Source: Phytohabitans sp036906915 (GTDB lineage: Bacteria > Actinomycetota > Actinomycetes > Mycobacteriales > Micromonosporaceae). From it: a DNA stretch of 64,000 nucleotides. Below are positions 24,864-33,440 of this stretch, piece by piece. The stretch is from NCBI RefSeq assembly GCF_036906915.1, contig NZ_JBAKHX010000010.1, forward strand, positions 90,506 to 154,505. Reading direction: 5' to 3'. Below the pieces are notes generated by a model. It ran no database searches and was not told the DNA's origin. It saw nothing but the letters and a program-made list of their open reading frames with translations. The position numbers were made by a program, and so were the translations under genes. Position 1 is the first letter of the stretch. Every line of letters starts with the position of its first letter.

Positions 24864-25762
24864 ACGCGCTCGAGACCACCGGTTTGGGCAAACGCTACCG
24901 GCGCGCGTGGGCGTTGCGGGACTGCTCCCTCGCGGTACCCGCCGGTAAGGTCGTCGCCCTGGTCGGGCCGAACGGCGCTGGCAAGACGACGCTCCTCCAC
25001 GCGGCCATGGGGCTGCTCACCCCGACGCGCGGCGAGGCGCGCGTGCTGGGTGAGGCACCGCGGACATCGCGCACGCTGGCCCGAGTGGCGTTCGTCGCGC
25101 AGGACAAGCCGCTCTATGACGGCTTCCGCGTCAGCGAGTTGCTGCGCATGGGTCGCGCACTCAACCCTCGCTGGGACGACGGGGTCGCCAGATGCCGGCT
25201 AGCGGAGCTGCGGATCCCGCTCGACCGCCGCGCCGGCAAGCTCTCCGGAGGCCAACAGGCGCAGATCGCGTTGACCCTGGCCCTCGCGAAACGACCGGAC
25301 CTGCTGCTGCTCGACGAGCCATTGGCCAATCTCGATCCGCTGGCGCGCTCCGAAATCATGGGCCACCTCATGTCGACCGTCGCCGAGCGCGACATCACCG
25401 TTGTGCTGTCGACGCACGTGATCGCCGACCTCGCGCAGACCTGTGACTGGCTAATCCTGCTCAGCGGCGGCCGGGTCCAGGTGAGCGGCGATGTCGAGGA
25501 GCTACTCGGCGCGCACCAGATGCTGACCGGGCCCGTGGAGGCGGCTGACGCGCTCGCCGCCTCGACCCCTGTGGTCAGCCGCCGCGTGGTCGGGCGTCAG
25601 GTCCACCTGCTCGTCCGCGCCTCCCGGCCGATACCGGATCCGCGATGGAGCGCCCGGCCCGTCGCGATGGAGGATCTGGTACTGGCCTATCTGCGCGAGC
25701 CGGACGCCGCGGCGCTGCCCCGCCCCACCCTTGCCACCCTCGCCCCGGAAGGAAACCGTTGA
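24860..25762 (+). CDS. ABC transporter ATP-binding protein
   Basis: 300 residues from GTG. Walker A GPNGAGKTTL at about 36-45, signature LSGGQQAQIAL, Walker B LLLLDEPLANLDP, switch His in LSTHV. About 95 residues follow the nucleotide-binding core, with a typical C-terminal domain of ABC-2 drug or lipid transporter ATPases (MEDLVLAYLRE). It energises the permease of the next gene. Substrate unknown; YtrA-linked systems often respond to cell-wall-active compounds. Its stop overlaps the permease ATG by one base. Confidence 0.9.
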   Translation: MNALETTGLGKRYRRAWALRDCSLAVPAGKVVALVGPNGAGKTTLLHAAMGLLTPTRGEARVLGEAPRTSRTLARVAFVAQDKPLYDGFRVSELLRMGRALNPRWDDGVARCRLAELRIPLDRRAGKLSGGQQAQIALTLALAKRPDLLLLDEPLANLDPLARSEIMGHLMSTVAERDITVVLSTHVIADLAQTCDWLILLSGGRVQVSGDVEELLGAHQMLTGPVEAADALAASTPVVSRRVVGRQVHLLVRASRPIPDPRWSARPVAMEDLVLAYLREPDAAALPRPTLATLAPEGNR

Positions 25763-26715
25763 TGCTCTGGCTCACCTGGAGACAGCACCGGCTGCAACTG
25801 CTCGCCATGGCCGCGGTGCTGGCCATGGCGGCCGGATACCTGATCTACCGAGCGTTGCCGTACGTCGAACCGGCGCGGCTGCTCCACGCCTGTGGGGGCG
25901 GGTCGGCTAGCGACGCCGAATGCCAGACGCTGTTCAACTATGTCGGCGTCGACGGCGGGCTCAACATCGCGCTCGTGTCAGTCAACCTGATCCCGGCCCT
26001 CGTCGGCGCGTTCTGGGGAGCACCGCTGCTCGCCCGGGAGTACGAGCGCGGCACCCACCAGCTGGTGTGGGGTCAGAGCGTGACACGGCGGCGGTGGCTG
26101 GGCGCCAAGCTCGCCCTCCTCGGCCCGGTGGCACTACTCGGCGGGGCCGCGCAGGGAGCGCTGCTCACCTGGGCCACCGACAAGTTCCTCGTTCTCGGCA
26201 CCGTCAACCGGTTCGGGGACCGCTTCCTCTTCGGCGTGGTCGGTGTCGTACCGCCGGCGCTCTGGCTATTCTCCCTTGTCCTCGGCCTGGCGGTGGGCCT
26301 GCTCGTGCGGCGGAGCGTCCCGGCGATGGCGATCACGCTGGCCGTGTTCGCCGCGGTGATGGCGGGTCTAGCCATGGTCCGCCCATACTACGCCGAGCCG
26401 AAGGTGGAAAAGCCTGCCCTCGCGGCAGGGCCAACCGTCTTCGCCGTACACGAGGACTGGACGCTGGGAACGGTGTTCCGCCACACCGACGGCAGGGACG
26501 TCCCGGCGAGCACGGCGGCCGAACTCTGCCCGCAGCCGGCCGAGAGTGCGCCCGACACCGCCTGCCTGGCCAGACACGGCATAGAAGTCCTCGACAAGTA
26601 CCATCCGGGACGCCGGTTCTGGCGGTTCCAGTGGATCGAGGCCGGCATCCTGGTCGCCGGCGCAGTGCTGATCGGCGGGCTGACCCTCGCCCGGGTGTCC
26701 CGCCGCGCGGACTAG
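25762..26715 (+). CDS. ABC-2 type membrane permease
   Basis: 317 residues starting MLWLTWRQHRLQLL, the common N terminus of actinobacterial YtrA-linked permeases. Six hydrophobic segments: one at the N terminus, four between about 75 and 210, and one at the C terminus, with an extracytoplasmic loop of about 75 residues before the last. LLAREYERGTHQLVWGQSVT is the conserved cytoplasmic coupling segment. GGAAGGAA lies just upstream of the ATG. Last gene of the GntR-ABC operon. Confidence 0.85.
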   Translation: MLWLTWRQHRLQLLAMAAVLAMAAGYLIYRALPYVEPARLLHACGGGSASDAECQTLFNYVGVDGGLNIALVSVNLIPALVGAFWGAPLLAREYERGTHQLVWGQSVTRRRWLGAKLALLGPVALLGGAAQGALLTWATDKFLVLGTVNRFGDRFLFGVVGVVPPALWLFSLVLGLAVGLLVRRSVPAMAITLAVFAAVMAGLAMVRPYYAEPKVEKPALAAGPTVFAVHEDWTLGTVFRHTDGRDVPASTAAELCPQPAESAPDTACLARHGIEVLDKYHPGRRFWRFQWIEAGILVAGAVLIGGLTLARVSRRAD

Positions 26716-26750
26716 CCTGTGCACCCGGTGGGGTCAGTCTGTGCTGTCCG

Positions 26751-26852
26751 CCCAGCCCTGCCAGATCCCAACCGGCAGGCGCTGACCGCCGGCCGATCCA
26801 CTGACGACAGCGTGGACAGGGCTGGGTCGTGTTTGAGAAGTTACGAAACACG
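26751..26852. repeat. Nested inverted repeats between convergent genes
   Basis: Arms CCCAGCCCTG (26751-26760) and CAGGGCTGGG (26817-26826) enclose 56 bases. Immediately beside the right arm, CGTGTTT (26828-26834) and AAACACG (26846-26852) form a second hairpin with an 11-base loop, six bases from the ramB stop. The second hairpin can serve as the ramB terminator; the pair together could also be the trace of a small insertion element. No transposase is present. Confidence 0.4.
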
Positions 26853-26858
26853 CCCTAG

Positions 26859-28247
26859 CTAGTCGCGCAAGGGGTACGGGATGAACGTGCTGCGGTTCTC
26901 GTCGAGGTCGAGGCTGCGGCCGATCGGCGCGGCGGCCCGCTGCGGGCAGGACATTCGTGCGCAGGTCTTGCAGCCCGGCCCGATCGGTGTGGCCCCGTCG
27001 GCGGCCTGCAGGTCCCTGCCGGCGGAGTAGACGAGCCGCCCGGCGTGGCGCGCCTCGCAGCCCAGCCCGATCGCGAACACCTTGCCTGGCTGCCGGTAGC
27101 CGCCGTGGTGGCGGATGACCGTCCGGGCGATCCAGAGGTACCGCTGACCGTCCGGCATCACGGCGACCTGGACCATCACCCGGCCGGGTGCGCTGAACGC
27201 CTCGTACACGTTCCACAGCGGACATGTGCCGCCGGAACGGGAGAACGGGAAACCGGTTGCCGACTGGCGTTTGGACATGTTGCCGGCACGGTCCACCCGG
27301 ACGAAAGAGAAGGGTACGCCGCGTGCTTTCGGGCGTTGCAGGGTGCTCAGCCGGTGACAGATGCTCTCCCAGCCCATCGCGAAATGATCGGTGAGGAGTT
27401 CGATGTCGTACCTCATATTCTCGGCGGCTTCGAGGAATCTTTCGTACGGCAGGATCAGTGCCGCTGCGAAATAGTTCGCAAGCCCGACCCGCGCCAAGAT
27501 CTTCGTTTGTACGTCATCGAACTTCTCCTCCTCAATGATCTCGTCGATGATGTCGGCGCATTCCAGCAGGGCGATCTGGGCCCCCATCCGGATCGCCTGC
27601 TGACCCCGGCGCAACGAGGTGGACATGCGCAGCTCGCGGCTGCCAGGGCGGTACCGGTGCAGCTCGCCGCCGAGCGCGTCGGCGTCGTCGCGGACGATCC
27701 GGATATCGTGCCGGTCTGCCAGCCGGTCACGCAGCGCGCTCCAGGTCTCGCCGCGGCGCACCCCGATGCCGGCGGCCAGCGCCTCGGCCGCCTCGTCCAG
27801 GGCCGGTATGTAGTTCTGCCGGCGGTAGAAGAAGTCGCTGACCTGGTCGTGCGGGCTGCGGCCGGCGACCAGGTCACGATCGCCGACGACCTCGGCGAGC
27901 TGGTCGTCGGCCTGCCGGTACCGCCGGTACAGGTCGATCACCGCCGCGGCCACCTCGGGCAGCTTGGTGGCCAGCTCCGTGAGCTCGGGCAGGCTGGTCC
28001 GAGCGGGCAGCGCTTCCCGCAGGTCGGCGACGAGCTGCGGCGTGTCGTGCGGGGCGAAGTACGCGGTGTCGACCCCGAACGCTTCGGTGATCCGGATCAG
28101 GACGGCGACGGTCAGCGGGCGGGAGTCGTGCTCGATCTGGTTGAGATAGCTAGGCGAGATGCCCAGCTGCCGGGCAAGCTCGATCTGGCTGATCCCGCGC
28201 TCCTCCCGGAGCCGGCGCAACCGGGCGCCCGCGAAGGTCTTGGCCAT
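26859..28247 (-). CDS. ramB: RamB/ScfR-type transcriptional regulator of acetate and glyoxylate metabolism
   Basis: 462 residues. N-terminal XRE helix-turn-helix (LRRLREERGISQIELARQLG, then SYLNQIEHDSRPL), a central region (about 160-300) with an EEEKFDD stretch, and a C-terminal Cys-rich domain ending GPGCKTCARMSCPQRAA that is characteristic of the short-chain fatty acyl regulator family. Corynebacterial RamB represses aceA and aceB in the absence of acetate. The divergent arrangement with aceA-aceB, 158 bases away, supports the same role here. The ATG is preceded by a palindrome suited to autoregulation. Confidence 0.9.
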   Translation of the reverse strand: MAKTFAGARLRRLREERGISQIELARQLGISPSYLNQIEHDSRPLTVAVLIRITEAFGVDTAYFAPHDTPQLVADLREALPARTSLPELTELATKLPEVAAAVIDLYRRYRQADDQLAEVVGDRDLVAGRSPHDQVSDFFYRRQNYIPALDEAAEALAAGIGVRRGETWSALRDRLADRHDIRIVRDDADALGGELHRYRPGSRELRMSTSLRRGQQAIRMGAQIALLECADIIDEIIEEEKFDDVQTKILARVGLANYFAAALILPYERFLEAAENMRYDIELLTDHFAMGWESICHRLSTLQRPKARGVPFSFVRVDRAGNMSKRQSATGFPFSRSGGTCPLWNVYEAFSAPGRVMVQVAVMPDGQRYLWIARTVIRHHGGYRQPGKVFAIGLGCEARHAGRLVYSAGRDLQAADGATPIGPGCKTCARMSCPQRAAAPIGRSLDLDENRSTFIPYPLRD

Positions 28248-28255
28248 CCCCTACA

Positions 28256-28294
28256 TTAACACCTCTGTTAAGGCACGCTTTCGCAACTTCGCAA
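28256..28294. promoter_or_regulatory. ramB-aceA control region: palindrome and RamB-like direct repeat
   Basis: TTAACA (28256-28261) and TGTTAA (28266-28271) form a perfect inverted repeat nine bases from the ramB start codon. Next to it TTCGCAA occurs twice (28280-28286 and 28288-28294), resembling the TTTGCAAA-type half sites bound by RamB in corynebacteria. Binding by the adjacent RamB is inferred. Confidence 0.5.
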
Positions 28295-28405
28295 AACCGC
28301 CGTCCCAGGTTTTCAATAATTGGCTGTTTCCGTTTCTCGACGGTGCAATGCGGGCCGTGCCATGGTTGTCGCCTCCCCCTTGTATGACAAACCCAGGAGG
28401 CCGCA

Positions 28406-29695
28406 ATGGGCACAATGGCGGAACAGCTGCAAAGCGAGTGGGCCACCGATCCGCGATGGCGCGGCGTGGAGCGCACCTACAGCGCGGCCGACGTCGTAAG
28501 GCTGCGCGGCGCGATACAGGAGGAGCACACGCTGGCCCGGCGCGGCGCCGAGCGGCTGTGGCGCCTGATGCACGAAGAGGACTACATCCATGCGCTCGGC
28601 GCGCTCACCGGCAACCAGGCGGTGCAGATGGTCCGCGCCGGGCTGAAGGCGATCTACCTGTCCGGCTGGCAGGTCGCCGCGGACGCGAACCTGGCGGGGC
28701 AGACGTACCCGGACCAGAGCCTCTACCCGGCCAACTCGGTGCCGGCGGTGGTGCGCCGGATCAACAACGCGCTCCTGCGGGCCGCCCAGATCACCACTTC
28801 AGAGAATGTCGCCTCCGGGCCCACGCTGTCTACCGGGCCGGAATGGCTCGCTCCGATCGTGGCCGACGCCGAGGCTGGCTTCGGTGGCGTGCTCAACGCG
28901 TACGAGCTGATGAGTGCGATGATCGCGGCTGGCGCCGCCGGCGTGCACTGGGAGGACCAGCTCGCGTCCGAGAAGAAGTGCGGCCACCTCGGCGGCAAGG
29001 TGCTGATCCCCACGGGGCAGCACATTCGGACGCTCAACGCCGCGCGGCTCGCGGCCGACGTGGCCGGCGTGCCGACGCTGATCGTCGCGCGCACCGACGC
29101 GCAGGCCGCCACGCTCATCACCACGGACGTGGACGAGCGGGACCAGCCGTTCGTCACGGGCGAGCGCACCGCCGAGGGCTTCTACCGGGTTCGCAACGGC
29201 GTGGAGCCGTGCATCGCCCGAGGACTGGCGTACGCCCCGCATTCTGACCTGCTCTGGATGGAGACCAGTACGCCGGACCTGGAGGTGGCCCGCCGGTTCG
29301 CCGAGGCGATCAAGGCGCGGTACCCCGACCAGTTGCTGGCGTACAACTGCTCGCCGTCGTTCAACTGGCGCAAGCACCTCGACGACGCCACCATCGGCAA
29401 GTTCCAGCGGGAGCTGGGCCACATGGGGTACAAGTTCCAGTTCATCACGCTGGCCGGATTCCACGCGCTGAACTACTCGATGTTCGACCTGGCCCGCGGC
29501 TACGCCGCCGACGGCATGACGGCGTACGTGGCGCTGCAGGAGCGGGAGTTCGCGGCCGAATCCGACGGCTACACCGCGGTCAAGCACCAGCGCGAGGTCG
29601 GCACCGGATACTTCGACCTGATCAGCACGGTGCTCAACCCGCAGGCCGAGACCACCGCGCTGCGTGGGTCGACCGAAGAGGAGCAGTTCGCATGA
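28406..29695 (+). CDS. aceA: Isocitrate lyase
   Basis: 429 residues, usual for the bacterial enzyme. Catalytic loop motif KKCGHLGGKVLIPT near residue 190 (Cys nucleophile region), LIVARTDAQAATL, ETSTPDLEVARRFAEAI and YNCSPSFNWRKHLDD are all present. It splits isocitrate to glyoxylate and succinate, the first step of the glyoxylate shunt for growth on acetate or fatty acids. AGGAGG five bases before the ATG. Co-transcribed with aceB (ATGA overlap) and divergent from ramB. Confidence 0.97.
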   Translation: MGTMAEQLQSEWATDPRWRGVERTYSAADVVRLRGAIQEEHTLARRGAERLWRLMHEEDYIHALGALTGNQAVQMVRAGLKAIYLSGWQVAADANLAGQTYPDQSLYPANSVPAVVRRINNALLRAAQITTSENVASGPTLSTGPEWLAPIVADAEAGFGGVLNAYELMSAMIAAGAAGVHWEDQLASEKKCGHLGGKVLIPTGQHIRTLNAARLAADVAGVPTLIVARTDAQAATLITTDVDERDQPFVTGERTAEGFYRVRNGVEPCIARGLAYAPHSDLLWMETSTPDLEVARRFAEAIKARYPDQLLAYNCSPSFNWRKHLDDATIGKFQRELGHMGYKFQFITLAGFHALNYSMFDLARGYAADGMTAYVALQEREFAAESDGYTAVKHQREVGTGYFDLISTVLNPQAETTALRGSTEEEQFA

Positions 29696-31284
29696 GGATC
29701 CAGATCACCGGCCCGATGGCGGAGCGGTACGAGGAGATCCTCAGCGCCAAGGCTCTGGACTTCCTCGTCGCACTGGACGACGAGTTCGCCGGCCGCCGGG
29801 TGGCGCTGCTGGACACGCGGCGGGCGCGGCGCGCCCGTTACGCCCTCGGCGACCTGCCCGGGTTCCTGCCGGAGACCGCTGCGATCCGCGAAGACCCGAC
29901 CTGGCGGGTGGCTCCTCCGGCACCGGGCCTCGTCGATCGGCGCGTCGAGATCACCGGCCCCACCGAGCGAAAAATGACCATCAACGCGTTGAACTCCGGC
30001 GCCAAGGTCTGGCTGGCCGATCTCGAAGACGCCACGGCCCCAACCTGGCACAACGTCATCGGCGGCCAACTCAACCTGATGGACGCCGTCGAGCGGCGGA
30101 TCGACTTCACCACCGCACAGGGCAAGCGGTACGCCCTCGGCGACGACCCGGCGACGATCGTGGTGCGCCCTCGCGGCTGGCACCTGGCGGAGAAGCACAT
30201 CAGGGTCGACGGGCGACCCATCTCGGCCAGCCTCGTCGACTTCGGACTGTACTTCTTCCACTGCGCGCAGCGGCAGCTCGACGCCGGCAGCGGGCCGTAC
30301 TTCTACCTGCCGAAGTTGGAAAGCCACCGCGAGGCGCGACTGTGGAACGACATCTTCCGGTTCGCGCAGCAGTACCTGGGCATCCCGCAGGGCTCGATCC
30401 GCGCGACCACGCTGATCGAAACCATCACCGCCGCGTTCGAGATGGATGAGATCCTGTACGAGCTGCGCGAGCACTCCGCGGGCCTGAACGCCGGCCGGTG
30501 GGACTACATCTTCAGCACTATCAAGAACTTCGGGCACCGGCCGGACTTCGTCCTGCCCGACCGGGCGGACGTGACGATGACCGTGCCGTTCATGCGCGCG
30601 TACACCGAACTGCTGGTGCGGACCTGCCACGAGCGCGGCGCGCACGCCATCGGCGGCATGGCCGCGTTCATCCCCAGCCGGGACGCCGAAGCGAACGAGG
30701 TAGCGCTGGCGAAGGTGCGTGCGGACAAGGAGCGGGAGGCCGGCGACGGGTTCGATGGCTCGTGGGTGGCGCACCCCGGCCTGGTACCGGTCTGCCGCGC
30801 AGAGTTCGACCGGGTGCTGGGTGACCGGCCGAACCAACTCGACCGGCGCCGGGAGGAGGTGTCTGTGACCGCGGACGACCTGCTGGCCGTCGACGCGACA
30901 CCGGGCCGGGTCACCGAGGCCGGGATACGGGCCAACATCGCCGTGGCGTTGCGCTACTTCGACGCCTGGCTCGGCGGCACCGGCGCCGTGGCGATCTTCA
31001 ATCTGATGGAGGACGCGGCGACCGCGGAGATCGCACGCTGCCAGGTGTGGCAATGGATCCACCATGGCACCGCGCTCGCCGATGGCGGCGTGGTCACCGC
31101 TGAACTCGTACGGTCGATCGTGGAGCAGGAGCTGGCCGTGCTGCGGGCCGAGCGGCCGGCGGCCGACCACGAAAGGCTGGCGCGAGCGGCCGCCGTGTTC
31201 GAAGAGCACGCGCTGGCCGAGGACCTGCCGGCCTTCTTCACCACCGGTGCGTATGCACGGCACCTTGTCTCGCCCCGGCCCTGA
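29692..31284 (+). CDS. aceB: Malate synthase A
   Basis: 530 residues. Signatures of the A-type enzyme: LADLEDATAPTWHNVIGGQ near residue 105, RPRGWHLAEKH, LPKLESHREARLWND, TTLIETITAAFEMDEILYEL and the region around AFIPSRDAEAN. It condenses glyoxylate with acetyl-CoA to malate, completing the glyoxylate shunt begun by aceA, whose stop it overlaps. A strong GC terminator hairpin follows 20 bases after the stop. Confidence 0.96.
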   Translation: MRIQITGPMAERYEEILSAKALDFLVALDDEFAGRRVALLDTRRARRARYALGDLPGFLPETAAIREDPTWRVAPPAPGLVDRRVEITGPTERKMTINALNSGAKVWLADLEDATAPTWHNVIGGQLNLMDAVERRIDFTTAQGKRYALGDDPATIVVRPRGWHLAEKHIRVDGRPISASLVDFGLYFFHCAQRQLDAGSGPYFYLPKLESHREARLWNDIFRFAQQYLGIPQGSIRATTLIETITAAFEMDEILYELREHSAGLNAGRWDYIFSTIKNFGHRPDFVLPDRADVTMTVPFMRAYTELLVRTCHERGAHAIGGMAAFIPSRDAEANEVALAKVRADKEREAGDGFDGSWVAHPGLVPVCRAEFDRVLGDRPNQLDRRREEVSVTADDLLAVDATPGRVTEAGIRANIAVALRYFDAWLGGTGAVAIFNLMEDAATAEIARCQVWQWIHHGTALADGGVVTAELVRSIVEQELAVLRAERPAADHERLARAAAVFEEHALAEDLPAFFTTGAYARHLVSPRP

Positions 31285-31304
31285 CGGAACGCCGCTGCCA
31301 CAGA

Positions 31305-31336
31305 GGCGGTCACGCCGCTCGCGCGGCGTGACCGCC
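31305..31336 (+). terminator. aceA-aceB operon terminator
   Basis: Perfect 14-base stem (31305-31318 with 31323-31336) and a four-base loop TCGC, 20 bases after the aceB stop. No T-tract follows, as is usual in high-GC actinobacteria. Confidence 0.8.
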
Positions 31337-31345
31337 GTCCACCCA

Positions 31346-31527
31346 CTACTCGCGGGGTCGGTCGCCCAACTCGCGGATTAGCTTTAGAGCGTTGCCGTAG
31401 CAGCGCAGGGCCTGGCGGTAGCCGTTGCCGCGGTGGTGTCAAGCTGCCAGGCGTACGTGTCGAGGCCGTCGTCCGCTGCCTGCTGTACAAGGGCGAGCAA
31501 GTAGCCGATCGCTCCTTGGGAAGTGAC
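31346..31527 (-). pseudogene. TPR-domain regulator remnant (AfsR/SARP-like C terminus)
   Basis: On the minus strand two frames join to give TPR-like sequence: LLALVQQAADDGLDTYAWQL, then after a frameshift YRQALRCYGNALKLIRELGD with a stop at 31346-31348. The second part has the A-x3-Y-x2-AL-x-L-x-ELGDR pattern of the tetratricopeptide repeats at the end of BTAD/SARP-type regulators. Only about 60 residues remain and the rest of the gene is gone. Confidence 0.45.
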
Positions 31528-31538
31528 ATCCTGGCCTA

Positions 31539-31967
31539 ATGATCAGCGCGCTGACGAAACGAGACCTCGCAGCTTGCAGCTCCCTGTACACGGAAACGTT
31601 CAACGCGGCGCCGTGGAACGAGTCCTGGCGGCTTGAGGACGCGACACAACGCCTCCGCGACATCCTTGCCACCCCACGCGTACTGGGCGTTAGCGTGAGC
31701 ACGTCGGAGGGCGAACTGGTCGGATTCGCCCTAGGGCACCTAGAGCGCTACGCCTCCGACGACCACTTCTTGTTGCAGGAGATGTGTGTAAAACCAGCGC
31801 GCCAGCGGCAAGGAGTGGGCACCGCGCTTCTCGAAGCACTCAGGGACCGAATGCCCGAAGTCCGCCATTGGTACCTGGTGACCATGCGAGACGGCGTCGC
31901 CGCGGAGTTCTACAAGAAGAACGGCTTCAGACCCGCTGGACGAACGGGAATCCTCGTCTGGCCTTGA
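31539..31967 (+). CDS. GNAT family N-acetyltransferase
   Basis: 142 residues covering one complete GNAT domain. Motif A, which binds acetyl-CoA, is QEMCVKPARQRQGVGTALLEA (Q/R-x-x-G-x-G/A), followed by motif B EFYKKNGFRPAGRTGILVW. The N terminus (LAACSSLYTETFNAAPW) fits aminoglycoside 6'-type and related small GNATs, but the acceptor substrate cannot be named. It stands alone between remnants, 67 bases before the SUFU gene on the same strand. Confidence 0.87.
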   Translation: MISALTKRDLAACSSLYTETFNAAPWNESWRLEDATQRLRDILATPRVLGVSVSTSEGELVGFALGHLERYASDDHFLLQEMCVKPARQRQGVGTALLEALRDRMPEVRHWYLVTMRDGVAAEFYKKNGFRPAGRTGILVWP

Positions 31968-32033
31968 AGGGGCCTCGACTCCGGCCCGTAGCCGTCCGAT
32001 CTCGCCGTTAGGCCGTGGCCTAGGCTCGTCGTC

Positions 32034-32729
32034 ATGGACGAGTCGCGCGGGTCGGGAGTTCTCCGTCATCAGTCGTTGCACGACGGCTTCGTAGCGGCGC
32101 AGGGGTCGCAGCAGGGCTTCGCTGACGCTATCGACCGACACGTTGAGGAACACTTCGGCCCTGCCGAGTTCGTCTACCACGAGTTCGCCTCGCACCTGGT
32201 TGGGGTGCATGTCTACGCCGTGGCACCGACGGAGGACCGCCCGTACTGGACGCTGATCACCTCTGGGATGAGTGAGCTGCCGATGACGGTTCCGGAGGGT
32301 CACGACATCAGCCCGTACGCCGAACTGATGCTCAGCCTGCCGGCCGACTGGCCGCTGGCTGAGACAGCCGGGCTTGACGACGAAACCGGGTGGCCGCTGC
32401 GGATACTCAAGCAGGTTGCTCGACTGCCGCACGAGTACGGAACCTGGATCGGCGAATGGCATTCCGTGCCGAACGGTGACCCCGCGCAGCCGTACGCTGC
32501 GGGCACCCCGTTCGCCGGGGTCGTCGTCACGCCGATGCTGCGGGTGTCACCCGAGGCCCGGACGATCGAAGCCCGCGACGGCAGCCAAATCGCCTTGCTC
32601 GCGCTGATCCCTCTACATGCGGACGAGATGGCGATCAAGATCGAACGCGGCACCGACGCACTCATCGAGGTGCTCGATCGTGGTCGCGTCACCGAATTGC
32701 TGGACCCGCACCGGCCCTCGTACGCCTGA
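32034..32729 (+). CDS. Suppressor of fused (SUFU) domain protein
   Basis: 231 residues. The central and C-terminal part carries the bacterial SUFU fold: HVYAVAPTEDRPYWTLITSG, MSELPMTVPEG, AELMLSLPADWPL, then ILKQVARLPHEYGTW and a final DRGRVTELLDPHR. In bacteria such proteins are often immunity or interaction partners of contact-dependent or polymorphic toxins, but no toxin gene is seen nearby. No signal peptide; cytoplasmic. Followed by a 700-base region of remnants and control sites. Confidence 0.88.
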   Translation: MDESRGSGVLRHQSLHDGFVAAQGSQQGFADAIDRHVEEHFGPAEFVYHEFASHLVGVHVYAVAPTEDRPYWTLITSGMSELPMTVPEGHDISPYAELMLSLPADWPLAETAGLDDETGWPLRILKQVARLPHEYGTWIGEWHSVPNGDPAQPYAAGTPFAGVVVTPMLRVSPEARTIEARDGSQIALLALIPLHADEMAIKIERGTDALIEVLDRGRVTELLDPHRPSYA

Positions 32730-32832
32730 GCGCTCACTCGAACGCGATGACCGCCGTCAACTCATCGGTCGCGGACAGCTCCGCGCATCCGGGGGCCAGC
32801 GGATTCTTTGCCGGGATCGGGGACGGGCAGTC

Positions 32833-32937
32833 CTACGGGGTGAACTGTTGCGGTAGGCGCTGTTCCAAGCCGTCGAGGATGAGGGCGAGGCCGCTGGCGA
32901 ACTCGTCGGTGTAGGAGTAGCCGGGGCGGCTGGTACG
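32833..32937 (-). pseudogene. TetR family regulator, C-terminal remnant
   Basis: The minus-strand frame ending at a TAG at 32833-32835 reads SYTDEFASGLALILDGLEQR followed by LPQQFTP. This F-x2-GL-x-LILDGLE-x-RL ending is the terminal helix of many actinobacterial TetR repressors. Everything upstream (HTH and ligand domain) is missing or unrecognisable. The 100 bases between this remnant and the SUFU gene show nothing I can name. Confidence 0.5.
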
Positions 32938-33071
32938 TGTTCGAGCAGCCCGGGGCGCCGGTCGCAGACCGTCGGTCAGCATTCCGAGGCTCGCCCGGAG
33001 CTGACGCCGGCAGGCAACGCCGGGCAGCGCGTCATCGTCTGAAACTCCTCGTGTCAGTTGTGGCGAGCAGG

Positions 33072-33177
33072 GTTAAAGCGTTTACCTCGCGCTGGTGGCG
33101 GCCGAGTGCCGCAATATATTGACACCTGTGAACCCTGCTGCTTTACTCGTCAAGGTAGTGATAGTAAACGTTTTAAC
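33072..33177 (+). promoter_or_regulatory. Promoter with two LacI-type operators upstream of rhamnogalacturonan lyase gene
   Basis: TTGACA (33119-33124) and TTTACT (33142-33147) with a 17-base spacer form a promoter. Operator 1 GTTAAAGCGTTTAC (33072-33085) and operator 2 GTAAACGTTTTAAC (33164-33177) are the same 14-mer in opposite orientation with one difference. They lie 92 bases apart, one upstream and one 16 bases after the -10. This is the layout of looping repression by a LacI-family regulator, which is not encoded in the window. Confidence 0.65.
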
Positions 33178-33440
33178 ACTTGCCCGGCCCGTTACGGCCC
33201 TGCGGTAGTCAGACGCTGCGCTCAGCGCGCGGAAGAGGGCATCTCCAACGACTCCGACCCCCCGCCTCGGAGTGCCCTCATCGTTGAGGAAGGAGGTCTC
33301 CGACCGCTATATGCACCACGCCCCGATTGCCTGCTACGACTCGACACCATCAACATCACCGGTGATCGACATGAAGGCGCATTGGCGGCCGGCGGCGCAG
33401 CCTCATCTGGACGTACCGATTGCATCTTGGAGCGCAGAGC

